Shown one piece after another: positions 8,736-16,743 of a stretch of 36,438 bases of DNA (the first letter of the stretch is position 1; every line of letters starts with the position of its first letter). The position numbers and the translations under genes are program-made. This DNA comes from an uncultured Alphaproteobacteria bacterium (GTDB lineage: Bacteria; Pseudomonadota; Alphaproteobacteria; Rhizobiales; TMED25). The notes below the pieces were generated by a model. That model saw only the letters and a program-made list of their open reading frames with translations, had not been told where the DNA came from and searched no databases. The stretch lies in assembly GCA_938074435.1 (NCBI GenBank), contig CALJEH010000065.1:1-36438 (forward strand). The letters are read 5' to 3'.

Positions 8736-10112
8736 ATGGATATAGCTCAAACATACGCGAAGTATACAAAAGAACTTAAATACGATGATCTAACAGATGA
8801 TGTAATTGATCATGTCAAAAAATTAATCCTCGATATAATGGGGAATGATATCGGCGGCTATGAATGGATGGAATCTGGACCCTCAATACTTGAAGGTATT
8901 AGAGTAATTAATAGAAATGCAAAAGGTGCAACTGTTTTGGCTACCGGTGAAAGGATGGCTCCCGAGTGGGCTTCATTTGCAAATGCATCCATGGCACATA
9001 GTTTGGATTATGATAATCATCACGCAAAAGGTGTAATTCATGCTGGAGGAAGTGTTGTAAATTGTGCCTTGGCAGCTGCGGAGGAAAACAACCTCAGCGG
9101 GAAAGAATTAATAACCTCTGTTGTAATTGGTTATGAAATTGCATGCAGATTAGCAATGGCATTAGGACCTCATTCATCACATGAAATGGGTTTCCACCCA
9201 ACAGGAACATGCGCAACTTTCTCGGGTTCTGCAATAATTGGTCGTGCTAGGAAAATGTCAGAAGAACAAATTGTCAATGCTATGGGATTAAATGGATCCC
9301 AAGCTGCGGGATCTATGCAATATGTTGTAAATGGAGCTTGGAACAAAAGGACTCACCCAGGAATTAATACCCACTCAAGTTTTATTGCGGCCACACTTGC
9401 TCAGTCAGGTTTTATTGGAGCAGCAGAAGTATTTGAAGGCAAGCAAGGTTTCCTCCAAGGCTATGCATTAAGACCAATACCAGAGAATGCAACCAAAACA
9501 CTTGGTAAAAGTTATGAAACACTCGAAAATGCCATTAAGCCGTTTCCATTATGTCGCTATAACCACCAAACTCTTGATCTAGTAATTGATTATCAAAAAG
9601 AAAATAACATTGATACCAAAAGGATTAGTAAAATTGTTATTGATATGCCTACCTATGGTGTGCAACTATGTGGCTCTCCAATTGAGCTCAAACGTAACCC
9701 AAAATCTCCAGTTGATGCCCAATTTTCAGGTTGTTTTGCAGCTGCTTTAGCTTTAACTGAAAAAAGAGCAGATATGCAAATCTTTACATCAGTCCTGGAA
9801 AAAGGTATGACCGATGAATTCAGGAGATTATTATCAATAACTAATATTAAACAAGCGGATGATCTGGATGCAATTCATCCTGAATTCTGGCCGGGTAGGA
9901 TTACGATGACAATAGATGATAAAGATGTTGAACTATACGGTAAGCACATGCGAGGTGAAAAAGAACGTCCAATGTCTATTGAAGAAGTACAAGATAAATT
10001 TAGAGATTTAAGCCCAAACCATGATAGTAAAAAATTAGGTGAAGTATTTAGTGTTATTAATGATCTAGAAAACGCTAATATTGATGACTTATTATCACCG
10101 CTTAGAAAATAA
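8736..10112 (+). CDS. MmgE/PrpD family protein
   Basis: ASMAHSLDYDNHH, MGFHPTGTCATFSGSAIIGRA and KPFPLCRYNHQTLD are typical MmgE/PrpD motifs. Confidence 0.92.
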   Translation: MDIAQTYAKYTKELKYDDLTDDVIDHVKKLILDIMGNDIGGYEWMESGPSILEGIRVINRNAKGATVLATGERMAPEWASFANASMAHSLDYDNHHAKGVIHAGGSVVNCALAAAEENNLSGKELITSVVIGYEIACRLAMALGPHSSHEMGFHPTGTCATFSGSAIIGRARKMSEEQIVNAMGLNGSQAAGSMQYVVNGAWNKRTHPGINTHSSFIAATLAQSGFIGAAEVFEGKQGFLQGYALRPIPENATKTLGKSYETLENAIKPFPLCRYNHQTLDLVIDYQKENNIDTKRISKIVIDMPTYGVQLCGSPIELKRNPKSPVDAQFSGCFAAALALTEKRADMQIFTSVLEKGMTDEFRRLLSITNIKQADDLDAIHPEFWPGRITMTIDDKDVELYGKHMRGEKERPMSIEEVQDKFRDLSPNHDSKKLGEVFSVINDLENANIDDLLSPLRK

Positions 10113-10134
10113 TAACATAACAGGAGTTATATGA

Positions 10135-11235
10135 ATGTTTAAGATTGCAAAAATTGAAGCATGTGCTGTTGCTATTCCGCTAAAAATGCCAATCAAAATG
10201 TCTGGGATACTGATTGAAACATGTGATAATTTAGTTGTAAAAGTAACAGATTCAGATGGAAATATTGGCTGGGGTGAAGCTTCATCAGCACCAACAATGA
10301 CAGGTGAAACTGTTGAGGGGCTTGTTGCTGCAACGAAATTTATGGCAGACAGACTCGAAGGAATTGAAGTCACAAGTAATGATGAACTAGTCAATCTGAT
10401 TGAACCTCTCATGGTAGCGAACCATAGCGCAAAATCAGCGATTGATGGCGCATTATATGATCTGATTGGTAAACATTTAAATAAACCGATGTATGAAATT
10501 CTTGGTGGAAAAAACCGTAAAAATGCTCCAATGTTTTGGATGATCGCAGGAAGCAATGATGAACTTGAATTAGCAAAGGCAAGAATTGACGAGGGATATG
10601 TTGCCTTTAAAGTTAAAGTTGGGATGAATGAACCATCACATGACCTTGATAGATCAGAAAAATCAAGAAAAATTTGTGGTGATAATGTCCATGTGTCCGC
10701 GGATGCAAACCAAGGATATCGTCCAGAAGATGCGTTCACCTTCGCAAAAGGAGCAGGCAAAGCTGGGCTAGACTTCTTTGAACAACCTGTTCATGGTCAT
10801 GATATAAAATCAATGGCAAAATGCGCAGAGTTATGTGAAGTTCCAATTGGTGCTGATGAAGGAATTCACTCAATAGAAGATATTCAGAAACACTATGATC
10901 ATAATGCCGCAATGGGCGGCAGCCTCAAATTAATAAAATTAGGTAGTGCACAAGGGGTAATGGAGGGAGCAAAATTAATGCAGAAATTATCAATGTCTGT
11001 AAATCTTGCAGGAAAAACTGCCGACACAAGCATTGCAAGTGCAGCAATTTCTCATTTAGCAGTATCTCTTCCTACACTTGAATGGGATGCAAGTGTTACC
11101 AATCAATATCTAGTTGATGATGTAGCCAAGAACCCAATCCAAGTTATCAATGGAAGAATAATTACGCCCGATGGACCTGGACTTGGTATTGAAGTTGATG
11201 AACAAAAGATCGAACAATATAAACGTGCAGTATAA
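10135..11235 (+). CDS. Enolase superfamily protein, muconate lactonizing enzyme (MLE) subgroup
   Basis: KxK (AFKVKVG, K159/K161), VSADAN (D190), FFEQPV (E216), IGADE (D241), KLIKLG (K268): MLE-subgroup metal and acid/base residues. Confidence 0.9.
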   Translation: MFKIAKIEACAVAIPLKMPIKMSGILIETCDNLVVKVTDSDGNIGWGEASSAPTMTGETVEGLVAATKFMADRLEGIEVTSNDELVNLIEPLMVANHSAKSAIDGALYDLIGKHLNKPMYEILGGKNRKNAPMFWMIAGSNDELELAKARIDEGYVAFKVKVGMNEPSHDLDRSEKSRKICGDNVHVSADANQGYRPEDAFTFAKGAGKAGLDFFEQPVHGHDIKSMAKCAELCEVPIGADEGIHSIEDIQKHYDHNAAMGGSLKLIKLGSAQGVMEGAKLMQKLSMSVNLAGKTADTSIASAAISHLAVSLPTLEWDASVTNQYLVDDVAKNPIQVINGRIITPDGPGLGIEVDEQKIEQYKRAV

Positions 11236-11241
11236 ATAAAT

Positions 11242-12222
11242 ATGGCTGTTGTTAACCTTGGTATTCTTGGAGTTGGGAATTGGAGTAAAAAACTAGCAAC
11301 TACGATTCAAAATATTGATGATGCAAATTTGTTAACATGCTTCAGCAGAACAAGTCATACAAGAGAGGAATTTGCTCAAAAATTTGGTTGTGAACCATCA
11401 ATATCCTTTGATAAATTTATCAATGATAAAAGGATCGATGGAATAATAATTGCTACACCTCATACAACACATGTAGATCTGATTTGTTCAATTGCTCAGT
11501 GTAAAAAACACATAATGGTTGAAAAGCCTCTAGCTTTGTCGAGTATAGATGCAAAAAGATGTGTTGAAGTAACAAAGGAAAACAATGTGCTCCTTCAAGT
11601 TGCCCATTACAGAAGATTATTACCAGCAACAAGGTTATTGCATTATAAAATTACCAATAATAACCTCGGAAAAATACACCTAATAGAAAGTAATTTTAGT
11701 CGACCTTTTGGACCAGACCCCAACAGGCCATGGAGAAATAATGAAATAGAAGCTCCAGCTGGTGCATTCACAGCGCTTGGTGTTCATATGATAGATAATC
11801 TGATATATCTCGGTGGTGATGTACAATCTGTAAATGCGCTAAGTAGCGTTTTAGATGAAGACAAGCCCCTAGATGATATAACATCTGTTCTAATAAAATT
11901 TAAAAGTGGAGCTCATGGAGTAATCAACACCTCCTTGAGATTACCATTCATTGCAAATATATGTGCTCAAGGTAATTTAGCCTCTGCCTGGAGTGAAGAC
12001 GATGGTAATAAATTTTTTATTCAAAAAATAAATGAAGAAAAAAGAACAGAAATTACATTAGATAAAATTGATGGTGTAGAACAAAATTTGAGGAATTTTT
12101 GTAGCTCTATAGTCAACCAAATAGAACCTGAAACAAATGGTGAAGAGTCCTCGAAAGTTGTAAGAGTCCTTGAGGCCATAGTTGAGTCTTCAGATAAAGA
12201 AGGTCTTAATATTCAAATATGA
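11242..12222 (+). CDS. Gfo/Idh/MocA family oxidoreductase (paralog 3)
   Basis: LGILGVGNWSKKLA, HIMVEKPLALS, FTALGVHMIDNLIYLGG. Confidence 0.9.
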   Translation: MAVVNLGILGVGNWSKKLATTIQNIDDANLLTCFSRTSHTREEFAQKFGCEPSISFDKFINDKRIDGIIIATPHTTHVDLICSIAQCKKHIMVEKPLALSSIDAKRCVEVTKENNVLLQVAHYRRLLPATRLLHYKITNNNLGKIHLIESNFSRPFGPDPNRPWRNNEIEAPAGAFTALGVHMIDNLIYLGGDVQSVNALSSVLDEDKPLDDITSVLIKFKSGAHGVINTSLRLPFIANICAQGNLASAWSEDDGNKFFIQKINEEKRTEITLDKIDGVEQNLRNFCSSIVNQIEPETNGEESSKVVRVLEAIVESSDKEGLNIQI

Positions 12223-12348
12223 AAATACCTCAATTTAATATTAATAATAGATTATTTCTATGTACTTACATCTTAAAAATAGCCTTCTTTTTGGAGATCA
12301 ATTATTACTTGCTATATCAAATTAATGCGACTATCTTAAAAGTCTATA

Positions 12349-12366
12349 CGTGTCGTACCCGACACG
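12349..12366. repeat. 7-bp perfect inverted repeat upstream of dctP (operator or RNA hairpin)
   Basis: CGTGTCG-TACC-CGACACG, GC-rich in an AT-rich intergenic, 31 nt upstream of the dctP ATG. Confidence 0.55.
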
Positions 12367-12397
12367 ATTCCAAACTATTTTTTAGGGAGAATATGAT

Positions 12398-13471
12398 ATG
12401 TTAAAAGATAGAAATATATTTATGATTTGTGCGCTAGCGCTCACTTTCATAATTACATCAGTGACTTCTGCGTCGGCTGAGAAAATTAAACTAAGAATTG
12501 CATCAGGCCATCCAACTGGAGTTGTCTATGCAGGATTAATGCAAAGTTATTTTCAACCAATGCTAGCTGAAAGAGTAGCTGAGCGTACTGATCATGAGAT
12601 TCAATGGATTGAAGGATATAGTGGAACAATTGCTAAAAACCCAGAAGTTCTTGAAGCAGTTCAAAATGGTATAACAGATATTGGTGGAATGTGCTTCTGT
12701 TTTGAGCCATCAAACTTACCATTACATGCTTTTCAAGTAATGCTACCATTTGGTACAATGAATCCAATGACAAGTCTTAGAATCGCTCAAACAGTTTATG
12801 CTCAAGAGCCATACCTAACAAATGTTTTTGAAGATGATTTCAATCAAGTACTTCTAGCCAGGATAACAGACCAAGGTTACAACCTTGGTACCACATTCCC
12901 TTGGAAAGATCTTTCAGAACTAGAAGGTGAAAAAATAGCTGGTGCTGGTCTAAACCTAAATTGGCTAGACTATGCTGGTATTACACCCGTACAAGGCACA
13001 CTTTCAGAAGCCTACACAGGTCTTCAAACAAACTTATACGAAGGTTGGGTTATGTTCCCAAGTGCATGGGTTAACTTGAAGCTTTATGAACATGGTGATC
13101 ATTACACACTAATTGGTTTTGGTGCTATGACATGGCATGGGTTAACAATCAACAAAGACTCATATGCCAAACTTCCAGACGATGTTAGGGAAATATTACA
13201 TGAAGTTGCAATGGAATATGAAGAACAAGTTGGTATTGTGAACAAAAGGGAATACCCTCAACATCTTGACACACTTCGTGATAAGATCACTGTTACAGAA
13301 CTCCCAGCTGACGTAAGAGCTGCATGGGCTGAGTCACTTGCTGATTGGCCACAATCAGTAGCAAGCGACCTTGAATCAAAAGGCTTACCTGCAGTTAGGG
13401 TGCTAAACCTTGCACTTGATGCTGCTGAAGCTCAAGGGTACAAGTGGCCTGTTCGTTACGTTGTTGAATAA
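12398..13471 (+). CDS. dctP: TRAP transporter substrate-binding protein (DctP family)
   Basis: Signal peptide (MICALALTFIITSVTSASA) and TRAP SBP fold motifs; followed by DctQ and DctM. Confidence 0.9.
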   Translation: MLKDRNIFMICALALTFIITSVTSASAEKIKLRIASGHPTGVVYAGLMQSYFQPMLAERVAERTDHEIQWIEGYSGTIAKNPEVLEAVQNGITDIGGMCFCFEPSNLPLHAFQVMLPFGTMNPMTSLRIAQTVYAQEPYLTNVFEDDFNQVLLARITDQGYNLGTTFPWKDLSELEGEKIAGAGLNLNWLDYAGITPVQGTLSEAYTGLQTNLYEGWVMFPSAWVNLKLYEHGDHYTLIGFGAMTWHGLTINKDSYAKLPDDVREILHEVAMEYEEQVGIVNKREYPQHLDTLRDKITVTELPADVRAAWAESLADWPQSVASDLESKGLPAVRVLNLALDAAEAQGYKWPVRYVVE

Positions 13472-13485
13472 AATAATCTAATAAC

Positions 13486-13513
13486 TCACAAGATGCCCCC
13501 GGGCATCTTGTGA
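13486..13513. repeat. Strong 12-13 bp hairpin between dctP and dctQ
   Basis: TCACAAGATGCC-CCCG-GGCATCTTGTGA, perfect inverted repeat beginning 14 nt after the dctP stop. Confidence 0.85.
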
Positions 13514-13533
13514 AGTCAATTCTTCATAAAAAA

Positions 13534-14046
13534 ATGTATTTAATTAGACTAAGTGATAAAATAGCAAAAGTAATGATGATCATTGCTGCAGTATGGGCGT
13601 TTTCCCTAGCTTTCCTCATTCTTGCTGATGCATTATCAAGAAGTTTCCTTAATTATCCTTTAAATGGAACAAAAGATATAGTAGAAAACTCAATCGTTGT
13701 GATTATCTTCTTTCAAGCCGGTTACGCCATACGCTCAAGATCAATGCTGCAATCAGACATATTAGTTTCACAGGTATCTCCAAAGATAAAAAAAATTCTT
13801 TTAATTATAGGATATTTACTAGGTATGTTTTTCTTCTATGTCATGATTACTGGAAGTTGGGACCTCGCTTTCCAAGCTTTTGCTAAGGGTGAATATGAAG
13901 GTGAAGGTGCATTAAAAGTCCCTACTTGGCCAACAAGGTTTATTATTATATTTGGTAGCATATTCTGCTTCCTAAACTATCTGGTTCTTGCAATAGTGGA
14001 CATTTTCAACCTAGATGATGATGAAAGTTGGGCTAACAATGATTGA
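13534..14046 (+). CDS. dctQ: TRAP transporter small permease (DctQ family)
   Basis: Four-TM protein with DALSRSFLNYPLNGTKDIVENSIV. ATG 13534 preferred because GTG 13510 lies inside the hairpin. Confidence 0.88.
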   Translation: MYLIRLSDKIAKVMMIIAAVWAFSLAFLILADALSRSFLNYPLNGTKDIVENSIVVIIFFQAGYAIRSRSMLQSDILVSQVSPKIKKILLIIGYLLGMFFFYVMITGSWDLAFQAFAKGEYEGEGALKVPTWPTRFIIIFGSIFCFLNYLVLAIVDIFNLDDDESWANND

Positions 14047-15376
14047 ATTTGAACTAATACTTATAGGTTTATTACTATTCTTTGTGGCTATTGGTGTACA
14101 CATTGTTATTGCGTTAGGTGTGACTGCTGTACTTGGTGTTTATTTTGCATATGGAGATTTTGGGATGGTCCAAAAACTCGTAGGAAGCACATCATATGAA
14201 GGACTTCGTAATTATGTTTTTGCTGTTATCCCTCTATTTATGTTAATGGGTGAATTTATAAGTAAGTCAGGAACAATTACTGATGTATACAGAGGAATTC
14301 AAAGAGGATTAAGAAGATTGCCTGGCAGGCTTGCTCTTGCAACAGTGATGGGTAATGCGATATTCTCATTCGTGACAGGTGTATCAATTGCATCAGCTGC
14401 TGCTTTTACGAGAATTGCTTACCCTGAAATGAAGAGGCACAGATATAATAACGGTTTCTCGCTCGCATCAATAACTGGATCTAGCGTTCTTGGAATGTTA
14501 ATTCCACCAAGTGTTCTAATGATTGTTTGGGGTATACTTACCGAAAGATCTATTGGCCAGATATTTCTTGCTGGTGTTATTCCAGGTTTATTGCTTACAG
14601 GTCTATTTATTGTCTATATACTCTGTGCTGCATTAATTATGCCAAAACTTGTTGGTTTGAATAAAGATGGCACGCCGATTGCAAGCACTGATGAAGTAGA
14701 AGATGAAAATTTAGAAACAGAAGGTAGTGTTTTGTGGAGTTCAATATGGCTATTTGGTATAATAGCAACTGTTTTAGGTGGTATTTGGGTTGGTTTTTTC
14801 TCACCTACAGAAGGTGCAGGTGTAGGAGCTGCATTGGGATTAATATTAGCAATATCAAAGGGTGCAACTACAAAAGACATCATTGGAACTATCTTATCAG
14901 TCGGAAGAACTTCAGCACCAATACTTTTACTGCTGTTAACTGCATCTCTTTACTCAAGATCACTAGCTATGACTGGTGTTACTTCAACCATACAAGATTT
15001 ATTCCTCTCTACAGGTTTTGGTTATGTTGGGATTGTACTTTTAATGATGCTCATATGGTTTATCTTAGGCATGATTATTGATAGTATTTCTATAATGCTT
15101 CTGACTGTTGCAATCTTTGAACCAATTGCTGTATCATTAGGAATCGAGCCTATGGCATTTGCAATATTAGGAATCATTGCTATTGAGGCTGGGCTCTTAA
15201 CCCCCCCATTTGGTCTACTAGTCTATACCGTAAAAGCTTCTGCAAGAGATAAAAATGTTCGACTTGGTCAGATATTCTATTATTCAATTCCTTATTGGAT
15301 CATTATGTTGATTACAGTAATGTTGTTACTTCTATTCCCAGGAATTGCAACGTTTTTACCTAATCTATTATTTTAA
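14039..15376 (+). CDS. dctM: TRAP transporter large permease (DctM family)
   Basis: YVFAVIPLFMLMGEFISKSG, GSSVLGMLIPPSVLMIVWG, FSPTEGAGVGAALGL; overlaps dctQ by 8 nt (ATGATTGA). Confidence 0.93.
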   Translation: MIEFELILIGLLLFFVAIGVHIVIALGVTAVLGVYFAYGDFGMVQKLVGSTSYEGLRNYVFAVIPLFMLMGEFISKSGTITDVYRGIQRGLRRLPGRLALATVMGNAIFSFVTGVSIASAAAFTRIAYPEMKRHRYNNGFSLASITGSSVLGMLIPPSVLMIVWGILTERSIGQIFLAGVIPGLLLTGLFIVYILCAALIMPKLVGLNKDGTPIASTDEVEDENLETEGSVLWSSIWLFGIIATVLGGIWVGFFSPTEGAGVGAALGLILAISKGATTKDIIGTILSVGRTSAPILLLLLTASLYSRSLAMTGVTSTIQDLFLSTGFGYVGIVLLMMLIWFILGMIIDSISIMLLTVAIFEPIAVSLGIEPMAFAILGIIAIEAGLLTPPFGLLVYTVKASARDKNVRLGQIFYYSIPYWIIMLITVMLLLLFPGIATFLPNLLF

Positions 15377-15395
15377 AATCATATTTGATATTTGA

Positions 15396-15471
15396 TGGTG
15401 CCCTGACCTAGATTTGAACTAGGGACACAACGATTTTCAGTCGTTTGCTCTACCAACTGAGCTATCAGGGC
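15396..15471 (-). tRNA. tRNA-Phe (anticodon GAA)
   Basis: Reverse complement GCCCTGATAGCTCAGTTGGTAGAGC...CTGAAAA...GTTCAAATC...TCAGGGCACCA: full cloverleaf, CCA encoded. Confidence 0.97.
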
Positions 15472-15521
15472 ACAGTGTATACTTACACATGAATATTTAT
15501 ATGAATTTTTTTATGAGAAGT

Positions 15522-15716
15522 CTAGTGATCTTTTTTCAATACATCACTTAAATCTATACTATCATAAATGGTCTCATCATTGATCTTTTCGCCAGGTATA
15601 TAATACCTTCCAGACAACCAATTACCTAAATCTTTATTGGCACACTTATCTGAACAAAAAGGAGCATATTCACTTTGATATTTATTGCTGCAAATTGGAC
15701 AGTTTTTATTATTCAT
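15522..15716 (-). CDS. yacG: DNA gyrase inhibitor YacG
   Basis: CPICSNKYQSEYAPFCSDKCANKDLGNWLSGRYYIPG: Zn-binding Cys4 and YacG consensus. Confidence 0.92.
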   Translation of the reverse strand: MNNKNCPICSNKYQSEYAPFCSDKCANKDLGNWLSGRYYIPGEKINDETIYDSIDLSDVLKKDH

Positions 15717-15761
15717 ATCTTATATTAGTATTTTACTTATCAATAATGACAAAAGTTGGCT

Positions 15762-16169
15762 TTAATTAACAAAATATTCCCTAATACCGGAACTTGTTCC
15801 ATCCTTTAGTATAATTTTTATTGAAACTTTTTTAGTAGATGGAGGAATTATACGAAACCTCTCTATGTCCTTTACTTGCCTATTGCACATTGGAAGCACC
15901 AATATATTATTTGGTTGCGCTTCATTTATCCCATATCTAACTTCTTTTATTGAACATCTATTCTCTATTAGATATTCAAATCTAATTATTAAATTAGAGC
16001 CCTGGGAATCAAAAACTAACCATGTTTCTTTGGTAGTTGTATTTTGTTTATGACTACTCGTAAGCAGAAATAAAAGAAAAAATAAGGTTGTTAATATGAT
16101 AGTAAATAAAATTTTATATTTATTATTTTTTAAAATTTTACTTATCTTTCCATCTATATTTAGCGTCAT
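15762..16169 (-). CDS. Uncharacterised membrane-anchored protein
   Basis: One N-terminal TM helix then a beta-rich domain with two Cys. Same strand between maf and yacG; start overlaps maf by ~30 nt. Confidence 0.65.
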   Translation of the reverse strand: MTLNIDGKISKILKNNKYKILFTIILTTLFFLLFLLTSSHKQNTTTKETWLVFDSQGSNLIIRFEYLIENRCSIKEVRYGINEAQPNNILVLPMCNRQVKDIERFRIIPPSTKKVSIKIILKDGTSSGIREYFVN

Positions 16170-16743
16170 AGCCAACGCCATTCAACAGATTTGAGGTTTG
16201 GTATAGTGGGAGACCTACAACTGAAGAATATGATCCAATAATTTTTATTACAAATGAGCCTGCAATCCCCTGAATAGCATAACCTCCAGCTTTATCATAC
16301 CACTCCTTTGATAGTATATAAGAAACTAATTCTTCATCTGATAATCTCTTAAATTTTATTCTCGTTTCAACTAATTTAGAAATATATTTCCCATTCTGAT
16401 CACGAAGGCTTAGTGCTGTATATACTCTGTGATTTCTTCCAGATAATAATTGTAAAGCCTTAACGGCATCATCTTCATTATTTGGCTTTTCCACAATTCG
16501 TCTGCCTACAGCAACGATAGTATCTGCTGCTAAGATTATAGAATTTTTTATTTTAGTCATTTCATATACAGCCTCAGCCTTACGTCTGGCTAGTGAAATA
16601 GCTCTTTGCTTTGGCAGTATCTTTGAATCATCTATAAATTCATTTATATTCGAATCTTCGATCAAGTCAGGGAAAACTCCAATTTGTTCTAAAAGACTTT
16701 TCCTTCTTGGGGATTTACTTGCTAATACTAATTTTAAAGTCAT
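16138..16743 (-). CDS. maf: Maf-like nucleoside triphosphate pyrophosphatase
   Basis: LVLASKSPRRKSLLEQIG, ILAADTIVAV, YDKAGGYAIQGIAG. Confidence 0.95.
   Translation of the reverse strand: MTLKLVLASKSPRRKSLLEQIGVFPDLIEDSNINEFIDDSKILPKQRAISLARRKAEAVYEMTKIKNSIILAADTIVAVGRRIVEKPNNEDDAVKALQLLSGRNHRVYTALSLRDQNGKYISKLVETRIKFKRLSDEELVSYILSKEWYDKAGGYAIQGIAGSFVIKIIGSYSSVVGLPLYQTSNLLNGVGYDAKYRWKDK

Noticed and set aside
10095-10760. 221-aa antisense ORF opposite the enolase gene
   Set aside because: Lies fully antisense to a well-supported CDS with intact catalytic motifs; no recognisable motif of its own. Shadow ORF.
12219-12404. 61-aa ORF between the third oxidoreductase and dctP
   Set aside because: No motif, contains the 12349-12366 palindrome, and runs into dctP in another frame; likely non-coding leader.
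15396-15471. tRNA-Phe as an integration site for the 3246-15376 island
   Set aside because: No integrase and no copy of the tRNA 3' end seen near 3211-3246. yacG next to tRNA-Phe is a common alphaproteobacterial arrangement, so the tRNA is probably ancestral.
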